Of a stretch of 64,000 bases of DNA, positions 22,561-33,391 are shown piece after piece. The DNA is from Hyparrhenia diplandra (Eukaryota; Streptophyta; Magnoliopsida; Poales; Poaceae): contig JADLZK010008580.1 in assembly GCA_015847255.1 (NCBI GenBank), forward strand, positions 1-64,000, given 5' to 3'. A model generated the notes under the pieces. It did not search any database. It saw only the letters and a list, made by a program, of their open reading frames with translations, and was not told the DNA's origin. Numbering within the stretch: the stretch's first letter is position 1; every line of letters begins with the position of its first letter. The position numbers and the translations under genes were made by a program.

Positions 22561-25500
22561 TCTAGGCAATAAATCACTATCTAAATTTTCATTCCCCTTC
22601 TCACCAAAACTCGACCCCATGGTGGCATCCTCTTTCCCCCCCCATTGCCTCTATGGCCATGGTCGCCCTTGCCCCAACTCTGAATAGATGCCTCCTCCTG
22701 CCGCCGCTCTAGCGGCGTCACCACCACCGGTCTCTCCCATTCCCACCGTCGGGCCCGCCTACCTCCGCGTCGTTGTTTTGAATCGGAACCAACTAGGGAA
22801 TTTGAGGATTGCGCACTTAGACTCAGATTGTGTGGTAAGAAGACGTGAGAATGTATACTAATCAGGCGTAATGTTCCTACATCCAGCCGAGCGCTCCTGA
22901 TGTAACTAACACCGAATGTTTGTAGTAGGGGTTACAAACGGGCGAGAGAGGGAGAGCGCCCAAGTCTCTAATGATTGTTGTGCGGTTGTGATTCGGCCTA
23001 GGAATGGAGCCCCCAAGTCATGGGCATTCTTTCTTGGATCTAGTATGGGTTGTGCATGAAAACAAGTCGATTTGATTGGTTTCCATTATAAAAGGGTTGG
23101 ATTCAATAGTTGGCCTGAGTCTACACCTACGCATCGAGGAATAAGGCCAGCCCATGGATCAAGAGAAGGATTGTCTCTCAAACCAACCTCTCCATTTGCG
23201 ACTGTGGGAGGCAAGGCAACTTGATGGAGGGAGTAGCAGTTCGTCGAATGGCGGAGGCGGCTCTTGGGCACCCGCAGCCCCGCCCCATTGGCGGTTGTAG
23301 CCCTATTGGCCACTAGGGAAGCCTCCCCTGCCCCCTCCTCGCTGCACCAGAGAGCCAAAGAACCAGAGTGAGCTGAGGATGCCCAACGAACCATACCTCG
23401 TCCTGAACCTCCCTCCTTGGTGGTTTGTATTTCCTCGATTCTCGAAGGTATCTTCCTTTGCTAATCCCCATCTCTGCTTATTGCATTGGATGCTAGATGT
23501 ATGAAACCTTTCTGGATGAGTAGCGGATCCGGATGTGTTATACATGCTTCTCTCCCTGCACTTGCTCTTCAGTTTCAAGAAAATCAATCTGGCTAATTAC
23601 TTTTTCTTGCTGCAAATGGTAGGAGAATTGTAAGATGCAGTGTAATTGATTGAATCTATGAAGCATGAAGTTGACGTCCCAAGTCCATTCATTTATCTGC
23701 AGTTAACTTCTCATCAAATAGTAAATTCTTGAATAAGTAACAACTAGTTGTACTTTTAAATTTTACATAGGTATATGCAAGAGTAAGCCACAGTTAGCTA
23801 TCCTTGAGTAGTTGTGAGACCGACTAACAACTTTAATGTTCTAGCATGGTGGAAGAAAAACTTAGATGTCTATCCTATCTTGTCTTTGATGGCTAGAGAC
23901 TTCTTGTCTATTCTTGTAAGAGCAGTGTCCTCAAAATTTGCTTTTTGTGCTGCGGAAAGGATACTTAGCAAAAATAGGACATCCCTCTCTTCATATTTAA
24001 GATACTATATATTGCAAAGCCGGTATTGCTTACAATCGTAGTTCAATATGTTGTTCAATGCAGGTCAACCAATGACAGGACAACGTATGTTTGAATCAGA
24101 TGAAGAAGAAGAAGATTGATAGGTTAGTGCCCCTGATGCAAATATGTTTGTTGGTTCACTGCAGTGCATGTGTTCAAAGCTCCAGTGGTTTATTGGAATG
24201 AGAAGATGTAGTACATTATTTCATATGCTTGAGTTTTGTGCTTGGTGTCTTTGTAGATTGTGGGCTTGTGGCAGATTGTTGTCGCTAGTCAGAGTTCATT
24301 GATTTCTGTTGTGCGGTGTAGGCTCACTAACCATTGAACCTTTTCATAATGTTTGCAGGTTATAGTAGTCGGATCGTATGGATAAAAATTTGTAATTTTT
24401 GTTTTAGCATGTTGATTAATGCTCAATCCTAATTAGTCCTTTTAGCCACTTAATTAATCCTTTAGCTACTTCTGTGTACTATGAAATATACATCGAGCGT
24501 GTTACTTCTGTCAGGATTGAGACATGCAAATGTGGTGTGTAGTGCCCAACGTCCATTGTTGTTTTGTATTTGTTTTCCATTTCTTTTTACATCTGCAGCA
24601 TTGTATTTCTGTAAACATGCAAACGTGCAAGCATTGTATTTCTGTGCAAATGTAAGCTTGAAAGTTGTAGCCTGCGCAGGGCCCAAGGGTATTTCTATGT
24701 ACATGAAAGTGTTTCACTCAAAAAAAAATGTACATGAAAGTGTGCAATCTAAAAGCCTGCGCTACAGGGCCCAAGGGTTGAGATAACGGATCCGGACCTA
24801 GAATTTAATTAGGATTAGAATAGGAGCAGTATTTTATTATCAAGGGGCCAAGCTGGATTAGGATTTGAAGCCGATTAATGGATTGGAGCAGGATCGGGCC
24901 CTCCGCTCTAGAAAATAGGATCGAGGTTGGTTAGGGGTGGGCCACGACTCATTCCCAGGCTAAGTTGTGATGGTTTGGTGTTGTGATGCATGTTTGGATG
25001 CCGTACATAGGTGCCCCGCCCCCTTTTATAGTCCAATGGGAGGGTAGGTCACTAATGGAAGAAAAGAAAAGGAGGGCAAGGGGGAAAAGAAGAAAAGAGA
25101 AACTAGGGAAGGGGTCTCGTATCGCGTTGTCTTCTCCTCCTCATCGTGCGCATCTTCGTCGGGTGTCCTACCATGGCACGCGCGCCCTGGTCCTGTTCAT
25201 CCACTGGTGCGGCATGTGCCACTGGTGAACCCGAGCGAGGCCCCCTATTCCGTTATAGTGGAAGCAGCGGTCATAAGGCCGATGAAATCGTGGACAGTAG
25301 GGCCATTAGGCAGATTAGTGGCGTCCTGTTCCACATTGTGGCTGTCATGAGCGCAGTCTGTCACTGTTGTCGGCACCGCCAGGGCATGTGTATCCTATCC
25401 AAGGTGGTTGGAGGTGGCACGAGATGTCCACAGCACATCCGCCCCATCCAGGGTGGTTGGAAGCGATGCAGTTTACCATGGTCCTTTCCACCTTCGCTCG

Positions 25501-26500
25501 AGGGCACCTCGAGGTGACGCAGATCATCCACGGCCTAGTTGCCTTCGCCTAAGGGCTTCTCCACATAATACATCGGGCGAGGTGGAAAGCCCCTTAGGGG
25601 GCTGGATAAAGTGGGGCCCGCACCCCAGGGATCAAAGTGACGTGATGGGTATCATGGGACCTACCTTCTCTAGGGGTCAGACACGACGGAAATCCCACTT
25701 TAGGGGTCGGGTGAGGCAGGCCTTCCCTTTGAAGAGTCGGATATTATTATTTCATCATCCTTACCCATGGGATGGGTTAACATTTATGCCTATTAACCCT
25801 CTGCCTTAGGTACCGTGGTACCAGACAACCCGTTAACTTTTCGGTCTGCTGGAGACGAAGAAAAGAGGAAGAGCATGCAGGTTGCACTTGCGTTAGAGCG
25901 CAACCCGTCGTCAGAGCCGGCCCTCTGCCTTAGATAGATATAAGTATATTAGTAATAATATTTGGCATTTTGGCTCATTAGTGAAGGCGTGAAGCATTGC
26001 GGGCCTGCTAGACTTGCTAATGCTCCACTGCTCCTGGCGTTCACGAGAAGGATCGAGGCCGTATAAAAAAAAAGAAAACGCTTCCTTCCGACCGAAGCGA
26101 CTCGACTCCGCGTCCACGACCGCGAGTCCTTCGTCCGCGGCGGCGACGCAGACCCCTAGCGAGCGGCCGACGCGGCGGGCCGGCGGCAACCGGCCAATCG
26201 AGCAGCTGCAAGAGAGACGCGCGTCCGGCGTGACCTCGCGAGGCGAGACTGACTGGACGCTGCCACTGCGATTTCTACGACTGTGACTCAGGCTCCGACC
26301 GGCGACCGTCCGTCAGTCCGTGGTCCGTCTCCGAGACTCCGACGTCCAATCCGACCAACCCCAACGAGCGACGACGAATCGGCCATCGACGGTGAGCCAC
26401 ACTGAGGCACTGAGCCAAGTACACATCTACTAGAGTAGATCAATAGATGAGTTAGTTGTTTGTTTTGAACTAATTGTTTGTGTAAATTTTAACAGCGTCA
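22561..26500. other. Intergenic, no supported gene
   Basis: Short frames only. GC-rich patches (22,620-22,760, 25,150-25,700 and 26,080-26,400) look like decayed 5' exons or LTR fragments but give no recognisable protein. CCATCCAAGGTGGTTGGA-like words repeat at about 25,395-25,415 and 25,443-25,460. I see no RNA gene here. Confidence 0.35.
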
Positions 26501-27325
26501 TGTCGTCAGGAAATAGAAAATATGCTTCTGGTAGTGAGAAAAGAAAAATATATATATAGTATTGATATATGGAACCCGGAGTCCAAATGGGATTCGGTCC
26601 CCAACGAGCCGAACGCGCACAGAGGAAAGGAGGAGCCGGCCCATCGGCTCGAGGCCGCCCGCCCGCCCCACCGTTCCGTCCTCGGCCCACCCTCCCACGA
26701 GCTGGAGCGGCACAGCTCCTAACCTCGCACCATGCATCCAAAAAAAACCTCGCACCACCACCCACGATCTCGATCTTCGCGGTTTCAATTTCCAAATCTC
26801 ATCGCTCGCTCCGTCCGCAGTCCTGGCGCTGCCACCCCGCAGCCACCGCCCGCTGGTGCTGCCCCTCACTCCCTCCGGCGCCGCGCCTCACTACTCGACG
26901 GCGCCCCTCAACCACATGTATGTACAAAGGGCAAAAAGGGCCCCAAATTTTAGTTTCGCCCCGGACCTCGAGAAAACACAGGGCCGGCGCTCCGTGAGGC
27001 CTGGCTTCCTACTAGTCCAAGCAAGCTGCGTAGCTTCCTTTCTTTTACTACAATTTGTATATGCTGTGTTGAGAATAAATCTGTTATAGAACAGAATGCA
27101 CCGTACACAAGGTGATCTAAGTAGTGATTTTGTGAATTTGTCGAACAGATCGTATTCGTTAGCCTAAAGACTTGTCCTCGGTTGTACTTTGTCTCATTAG
27201 TTGCTAGAAGTTACTATCATGAATTTGTATTATACGGTCATAGTTTTAGCTTGGATTCAGGTCAGGGAAAGTGCAGAGAAGAGACAGTATGGATTGAGGT
27301 GGCCAGGTGGGTTCACAGGTGTCTA

Positions 27326-27562
27326 CCCTCCGTCCCCTGGAATAAGCGTAGTTACCGACTCGAGAAAAAACTACTGTCACTTATATATTAAAATAGAATT
27401 AATATTTATATTACATAATTAGTATCATTAGAAAGATATTTTAATCTAGTCTTTTAACAAATTTATTTAGAGATTTAAATTTTGTGCGTATTTTCTACAA
27501 ATCGAAGTCAAACTTGTGGTAGCGAACACCCAAAAACTGTGTTTAATTTGGGACGGAGGTAG
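27326..27562. mobile_element. Stowaway-type MITE (Tc1/mariner)
   Basis: The 237-bp AT-rich element starts CCCTCCGTCCCC and ends GGGACGGAGGTAG, the classic Stowaway terminal inverted repeat. TA dinucleotides flank it at 27,324-27,325 and 27,563-27,564 as the target duplication. There is no coding capacity; mobility would need a mariner-like transposase in trans. Confidence 0.85.
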
Positions 27563-27873
27563 TACATGATGATGCATAAAAATGAGTGTGTTTGCGATAG
27601 TGAGTTAGATAATCAAGACGAGTTGCCAACAATATTCTCTTCTTGCCAATAGCCAACAATATTCTCTTCTCTTCTATCAAAAAAAAACAATGTTCTTTTC
27701 TCTGTGCTTCAAAAATCGAGACGAGCCGACAGAGCGGTGAACGGCCAGGAAAATACCAAATGCAGTCATGCAGCTGCAGGAGGGATTGTTTTATTTCGTT
27801 CAAGCCAAAAGAGCACTCTGAAAAAAAAAAAAATGTAGTGGGGCCTGTCTCAAACGGAGAAAGGGACAAAACG

Positions 27874-27878
27874 AAAAA
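27874..27878 (-). terminator. Pol III terminator of tRNA-Asp
   Basis: AAAAA on the + strand, TTTTT in the transcript sense, begins three bases after the discriminator base of the tRNA. RNA polymerase III stops at runs of four or more T. Confidence 0.75.
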
Positions 27879-27880
27879 TA

Positions 27881-27952
27881 CGCCGTTGCCGGGGATCGAA
27901 CCCGGGTCACCCGCGTGACAGGCGGGAATACTCACCACTATACTACAACGAC
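27881..27952 (-). tRNA. tRNA-Asp (anticodon GUC)
   Basis: On the - strand the 72-nt sequence starts GTCGTTGTAGTATAGTGG (acceptor and A-box). It has CCTGTCACGC around the anticodon GTC, and GGTTCGATCCCCGG as the T-loop/B-box. The acceptor arm pairs GUCGUUG with CAACGGC through Watson-Crick and one G-U pair, followed by discriminator G. The 3' CCA is not encoded, as usual in nuclear eukaryotic genes. It has no intron. A run of five T on the - strand (27,874-27,878) follows within three bases as a Pol III terminator. It decodes GAC/GAU as aspartate. All arms look intact. Confidence 0.96.
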
Positions 27953-28018
27953 TTTGTTGTTGTGGGTACAACTGCATGCTATAATTCGCAACGAAGGCAT
28001 GGCATGCATTACAGAAAA

Positions 28019-28487
28019 AATTCGATGATGTCGTAGCCTAGCTTCGAACCTCGGTGATCTGCTAATCAAATCACATGAGAACGATATCTAGTGTGTACAG
28101 TTCCAACTTCCCTTGTGTGACCTGTGCTAAACAAATCCAATGAGAACGATGATATCGTGGCGTCTTGTGTTCCAACTACTACTTCGGTGCACGCATGCTA
28201 ATCAAATCCGATGAAAACGATATCGTAGCGTCTTCAGATCCATCTTCGGTGACCAGCTAATCAAATCCTCTGAAAACAACATCGTATCGTCTTCCGACTT
28301 CGGTGATCTGCTAATTGAAATCAGATGAGAACGATAACGTAGCGTCTTTACTTCTAACTTCGGTGACCTGGCTAATCAAATCCGATGAAGACAATACTGT
28401 ATCGTCTTTTTGCTCCAAAACTCTGGTGATCTGCTAATCAAATCCAATCAGAACGAACTCGTAGACCGTCTTTGCTTCTTCGTATTT
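28019..28487. repeat. Seven-unit degenerate tandem repeat (~54-70 bp units)
   Basis: Units start with TCGGTGATCTGCTAATCAAA or a variant at about 28,051, 28,114, 28,184, 28,246, 28,300, 28,360 and 28,423. Each then carries a TCCGATGAGAACGATATCGT-like core and GCGTCTT. A partial unit precedes the first at 28,019. Each unit contains a short palindromic ACGATATCGT-type core. There is no long open frame across it. It sits ~70 bp upstream, in the transcript sense, of the tRNA gene. Confidence 0.8.
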
Positions 28488-28548
28488 TGGACTTGCCCTT
28501 GTACTGTGTATCCAAGGATTCACAACATCTATTTACACAATATTTGTT

Positions 28549-28794
28549 AACCCATCCTTCCCAAAATAACTGCACATCTCACTTTTTAAGTAGTTAACTT
28601 TTTAAAATTTTGACTATGAATATAGAAAATAATATCAGCATTTGCATCTACAAAAAAGATTATTACTAAAGTATACCCCATACTCAATCTAATGATAATT
28701 ATTGTACATAAAAGTATTAATATAGTTTGTTTGGTTAAACAATTAAAAAATGACTCATCACGGGATGTATATTTATTTTTAGATAGAAGGAGTA
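28549..28794. mobile_element. Degenerate Stowaway-like MITE
   Basis: An AT-rich 246-bp stretch with decayed inverted ends: CCCATCCTTCCCAAAATAA at the left and TTATTTTTAGATAGAAGGAG at the right. This resembles grass Stowaway termini. The TA duplication is not clear. Confidence 0.45.
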
Positions 28795-28799
28795 CGTTG

Positions 28800-29290
28800 T
28801 TTCAATGTGATGGACAATTTTCCAAGGGAAACGTTTCACTTTTTTTTTTTGAAGTTAGATAGAAATCCAATTCTTTTCTTGCATTCTCGATCGTGAAACA
28901 GGAACCTAAAACTATTGCTGAGCTAGTTATCGGGGCGTACTTGGTAATGGATCTGGTCCTTTTTTTTTTTCTTTCACAATATCACTTGGCCCTTTCTATT
29001 TTTAGTTCAAAATTACATACTTAAATTTGCTAGGTTAAATTAAAGAGTCCTTTATCACCTCGCGTACTATATAAACCAGCAATAGAGTAGTGCATTTTCT
29101 TTGCGTCTTCTCTCAGTTTGCCATTAGTCTGTATACAATTTATTTTTATATGTAAAGAAAAAGATGACTAGACTAGCAGAGCCAGGCCAACCATGGGCAA
29201 GGCAATTGGCAAACTGACTGTGAATGATATAGTAAGATTTTGTGCAAGTACATACTCCTAGATCAGATCACAGCGTGTGATCACGAGCTG
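28800..29290. other. AT-rich intergenic DNA
   Basis: Poly-T/A runs near 28,839, 28,962 and 29,130. GTACTATATAAACCAG near 29,064-29,079 contains a TATA-like box on the + strand, but no open frame follows. Nothing else is seen. Confidence 0.3.
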
Positions 29291-29292
29291 AG

Positions 29293-29839
29293 TCACATGG
29301 GAATCTTTACAAGTACGGTCAATGCCTCGTCGTCGCCGTCGTCGCTGTAGAATAGGATGCTCTGTGCATGTGTGCCCTCCAAGGTCGTGCTAAAAAGACT
29401 AAAGATTCTCGGAAAGATTAGGGGGCAAGTGGCCGTGATCGATCCTCCCAAGAATGGTTCTCGAGGTCCAGGCATCCGGCGAGAAGATATTTTGCCTCCC
29501 GTCCCAATAGAATAGAATGCCTTCATCCTCTGCAAAAGCCAAGCCAGAGAGGCATCGACATTGGGAGCTGTCCCAGTCGCACGCAGGCATCGATCCGATG
29601 ATCATGTGGTGGGTGTGGTTTTCCTGGCTTCTGCGTGTAGCATTTGGGTCGGCAGCACGAAGTCCATGTGAATTGCAATGGTATCGAGGCAAAGCCATAG
29701 GGAGAAAGAAGCTTGTTCCACTGAAACATTGTGATGTTGAACGAACGCTTCTGAATCTCAAGTATGATAATAATACGTAACTACCCGTCTGTTGTTTCTG
29801 CAAAAGAAGAAATGCCGATGCGCACGGCTCCATCAGCAA
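29293..29839 (-). pseudogene. Unrecognised gene remnant, weakly F-box-protein-like
   Basis: A 146-residue frame (29,399-29,839) includes SGLAFAEDEGILFYWDGRQN followed by SPDAWTSR. The reading continues after a shift with TLEGTHAQSILFYSDDGDDE to 29,293. The 'LAFAEDEGILF' segment resembles the C-terminal beta-propeller-like part of grass F-box proteins. There is no F-box, no clear start and no second half. I treat it as a possible degraded 3' end of such a gene; it may be chance. Confidence 0.25.
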
Positions 29840-31216
29840 GCATGGTGGCGTGTGTTGCCATCTATTCGGCCGTCAGTTTCCGTAGGGAAGCCGGCATGGA
29901 TGGACGCACGGTATCTACCCAACTGATGAAGCTGCATTAATTCCACTGTTCCATGGAGCATTGCCGTTCAGTCGATAGCAGATATTCCATTTCCCAGCTA
30001 CTACTGTAGCATGTTTTTGAACAAGTCCACGGTTTTATCACAACGTTCACACAAAAAATTCTACTAGTACTAGATAGACGATGCATGACTTCCTGAGCTA
30101 TTCTAGGTTGACAGCAAGACATGGAGCCCTGGAGTAGGTACATGCCATAAAGCTAATATTTCTGTTACACAAAGTGACAGGGGGGGCTAAGTATGCCAGG
30201 ACATGTTACATGTGCTGCGTCTCTGAACCACAAATCAAGAATCAAGAGCTGGACAGGGGATGATCCAAGATCCAGAAACAAGGGGGCTACCTCAGGAAAC
30301 GGACACGCTCAGTACGCGTTTCCCACAGGCCACACCCCAGCAATACAGCAATGCAATTCAAGCTGGGCTGGACCGGACACTGGACAGGTATGGTACGAGA
30401 TAAAACACACACACACACAATGCACCATCACTAAATCATCATGTCCAGGTTTGTGATTTTCTTACTGCGTAAAGGCAGCAATAGTGGCTGCCTGGTTTGC
30501 TTTTATGCATATAGCTTGTGGAGGATAGCTGAGCAGGTCACTCCTATAAACTTCCCAACATATAGCTGTTCATTGATAAGGAACAATAAAAAGCTGATTC
30601 TAGAAAGAAGCACTCAACAAACTGGCGGAAATAGAAGTTTTGAATAGTGGTTGCATGAAAGGGTCACCATCAATTACTTCAACTTCCATTTAGAGTAATG
30701 CAGAAGCAAAATACAAAGACAGCATCACTTACAGGACCAAAAGATAGGTCATGAACAAAGCAGAAAATGGGAATGCTGTAGGAATATGGATAAATTCTTC
30801 ACTGATTGTCATATACATACTAGTTTTTCAAAGAGAGTCAAGCTGCCACAGCAACTGAGAACACACATACTAATATAATAACCAGCCAAACCGTTCATTA
30901 AGCTTACAACATCATGAACATCAAGCATCCACAATCTTGACAATGCAAGCAAAATGGAATGGACGAAATCTTAAAACAGAGGTTCATGACTTAAAAGCAA
31001 GGATCATAATATAGTTACCATGATAGGGAGAACAGAACAGCCGGCGATCCACCAGACAAATGAAGCATGAACTCTTCAACTGGGATAGACAGTGAACACG
31101 AAAATTCCAACCCGACTCAGCCGGGTTATATGATCAATATCTCTAAATAACTGAGGAGCATTCAGACATGGGCACAAAGCTGAACACCAGAAGTTGCCTT
31201 CAATTCCTCATCCCAT
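29840..31216. other. Intergenic and likely 3' UTR of the desaturase
   Basis: No gene is seen. The right-hand few hundred bases lie downstream of the - strand desaturase and probably include its 3' UTR. A clear polyadenylation hexamer was not found. A (CA)n run lies at about 30,406-30,419. Confidence 0.35.
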
Positions 31217-32620
31217 CTATCCATGGGTGTTCAAAGCCTCCCAGACCAGATTCTTCGGAGCGGCGCCGCTTGTGGCGCTCCTAGCCTCCAATGCAGCAGC
31301 CCTGAGCGTCTTCCATGTGCGCACATTTGCGCCCCAGAATGAGGCTGCAGAATAAGTGAGGCCATGCTTCTTGCAAAGGTCGCGCACGGCCGGCGCAACC
31401 TTCCGGAGGTGGCACCGAGGCAGGCGTGGAAAGAGATGGTGCTCAATCTGGAACTGCAGGCCACCATGGAACCAATCCATCCACGGAGGGCACAGGATGT
31501 CGAGCGTGCCGGCCGTCTGCTTCTCGAACCAGTCGTTCCCCTTGGGTGGGCCGACATACACATCGGAGGAGAAGTGGTTGAGGCAGAACTGGACGTGCTG
31601 AATCCCGCAGATGGTGAAGCTGAGGAGCACAAACGCGACCCTCTCCCACCAGCTCGGCAGGGAAGCGACGAGCATGGGGTACCAGGCCCAGAACGCGGCA
31701 ACCCCGGCGATCTCAAGCAACCGCTGCGGCACCCTCTTCTCGGTGAGGACGAAGACGGCGGACTGCGCAAGGAGATTGATCCTGGCGACGCACATTACCG
31801 GGTAGAAGGTCCAGTGCTGGTAGCTGATGAGGAACTTGGAGGCGGCGTCGAAGGCGAGGGTCCGCTGGTAGAAGCAGGACCAGATGTTGGCGAAGAGCTT
31901 GGGTGAGACGGCGAAGAGCGGCATGTGCTGGAGATCCGGGTCGTGGTCGAGGCTGTTGCAGGCGATGTGGTGCGTGTTGTGGTTGCACTTCCACCAGGCG
32001 ATGCTGAGGCCGGTGAGGCAGTTGCCGGAGAGCACCTGGACGACGCGGTCGAGGAGCGGGTGGCCCGTGATGCGGTGGTGTCCCGAGTCGTGGCCCATCC
32101 AGCCGGACTGGATCCAGACGAAGCCGATGAGGCCGCCCGCGAGGAGGTGCGCCGAGGCGCTGGCGCAGCAGAGGACGAGGTAGAGCGCGGCGTAGAAGAG
32201 GACGACCATGAGCGCGAGCTGGACCTTGGGTGTGGGCCCGACGCGCTCGAAGAGGCCCGCGGAGGAGAGCTGCGCGAGGAGGCGGCGGAAGTCGGCGGAC
32301 GCCGGGGAGACGGTGTAGTCGGAGAGGCGGCCGACGAAGAAGCGGCGGAGGAGCGGGCGCGCCGACGGAGGGTGGTACGCGGCGAACGCGTCGGTGGCGT
32401 CCTGCCCCGCCAGGGTGATGAGCGGGAGGTCCCCGCCCGGGTGGTGCGGCAGCCAGGCCGTCACGTCGTACACGTCGCCCGAGATGGAGATCCAGAGGTC
32501 GTCGGCCGACGCGTGCGCGCGGAGCTCCTTGGAGGAGATCATGCGCACGTCGCCGTCGCCGGCGCCCGCGCCCGTGGCGGAGTCTCCGGGGGCCGGCATT
32601 GCGTCGACGGAGGGCGGCAT
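31217..32620 (-). CDS. SLD: Sphingolipid delta-8 desaturase (cytochrome b5 fusion)
   Basis: This 467-residue intronless protein should introduce the delta-8 double bond into the long-chain base of sphingolipids at the endoplasmic reticulum, with electrons from its fused cytochrome b5. The b5 domain spans residues ~27-100 with heme motif HPGG at 60-63. The desaturase part has three His boxes: HDSGHH (177-182), HNTHH (214-218) and QIEHH (391-395). The Gln at the start of the third box is typical of 'front-end' desaturases. Hydrophobic segments lie at ~134-172, 282-292 and 305-345. Length and order fit plant SLD. Close relatives with other regiospecificity exist, but the plant set is mostly delta-8. 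The first ATG gives an Ala/Gly-rich leader; Met8 or Met27 could also be used. It reads intact. Confidence 0.93.
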   Translation of the reverse strand: MPPSVDAMPAPGDSATGAGAGDGDVRMISSKELRAHASADDLWISISGDVYDVTAWLPHHPGGDLPLITLAGQDATDAFAAYHPPSARPLLRRFFVGRLSDYTVSPASADFRRLLAQLSSAGLFERVGPTPKVQLALMVVLFYAALYLVLCCASASAHLLAGGLIGFVWIQSGWMGHDSGHHRITGHPLLDRVVQVLSGNCLTGLSIAWWKCNHNTHHIACNSLDHDPDLQHMPLFAVSPKLFANIWSCFYQRTLAFDAASKFLISYQHWTFYPVMCVARINLLAQSAVFVLTEKRVPQRLLEIAGVAAFWAWYPMLVASLPSWWERVAFVLLSFTICGIQHVQFCLNHFSSDVYVGPPKGNDWFEKQTAGTLDILCPPWMDWFHGGLQFQIEHHLFPRLPRCHLRKVAPAVRDLCKKHGLTYSAASFWGANVRTWKTLRAAALEARSATSGAAPKNLVWEALNTHG

Positions 32621-33250
32621 TGCGCGGCCGTGGTGCTGATTCGGGACGGGAGGGAGGGAGGGGAATTGGGGAGGAGATCGGATCTTAAGGTGGCGGTGTT
32701 TTGTCGTGAGGGAGGAGGGACGAAAAAAAAATGAAGAATATCCGTGTCATCTCGCTGTTTGATGGGCTGGTTTTTTTTTTTTTTTTTTTTTTTTTTTTCC
32801 GAAGGGCTAGCTGTTGGGTTGGGTGGTTCAAAGCGAGGCCGCGGGTAGCTCGGTTTTACGGCGTGACGGGTGACGCGCTCGCGCAGGTAGGCGGACCATC
32901 GTTCTTTTTTTTTTTTCTGAGGGAAATAAGAAAAACCGTTCTTTTCTTGTCTTTTTGCTCACATGTCGCGCTCTAAATAAGAATTAAGAATCTTTTTTAT
33001 GATACCCGTACAAACGCGCAAACGGTCATAACATGAGCTTATATTATATTCACCCAAAAAAAATCTCAAATTATGAAGTCATTGTAAGTGCCTCGTTATC
33101 AAGGGAGTATGTTACATCGTTTGCTGACTGCAAAGATATCACCATTAATAAATCATGTATAAGTCAAAAAAAAAAGAAAATGAGCAGCTACGTCAAATTA
33201 AGAACTTGAACTCAATTCGTATAGTTCAATAAGAATGAAACCGACATTAT
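32621..33250. other. Upstream region of the desaturase; poly-T tracts
   Basis: A GC-rich segment directly upstream of the start (32,621-32,730) is probably the 5' UTR/promoter. No TATA box is evident. Poly-T runs lie at ~32,771-32,799 and ~32,904-32,916. No gene is seen in the rest. Confidence 0.35.
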
Positions 33251-33257
33251 AAAAAAA

Positions 33258-33391
33258 AGACAAGAATGAAACAAGGGGTGAGGAGAGACTTGAGATCCTT
33301 AGCCCCTAAGATTCCTCATAAAAAAGACAAGATTTAAACATGGGGTGAGAAAGACTTAGAGATCCTTAGCCCCTAACGTTCCTAGGGACTC
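33258..33391. repeat. 67-bp tandem duplication
   Basis: AGACAAG...AAACAAGGGGTGAG at 33,258 recurs with period 67 at 33,325. Each unit ends in GAGATCCTTAGCCCCTAA and a short tail. Two copies with several differences, non-coding. Confidence 0.7.

Noticed and set aside
26562..27089. Overlapping 142- and 175-codon + frames, GC-rich
   Set aside because: Pro/Arg/Ala low-complexity composition, two conflicting frames and no domain; at best a decayed 5' exon.
27543..27977. 144-codon - frame and 91-codon + frame over the tRNA
   Set aside because: They run through the tRNA-Asp gene, whose structure fully explains the sequence.
28019..28487. CRISPR-like array
   Set aside because: Units are degenerate along their full length without constant repeats and unique spacers, and the genome is a plant.
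31364..32734. Long + strand frames opposite the desaturase (180 and 269 codons)
   Set aside because: They are antisense shadows with repetitive Glu/Ala/Gly/Val composition; the - strand frame carries all desaturase motifs.
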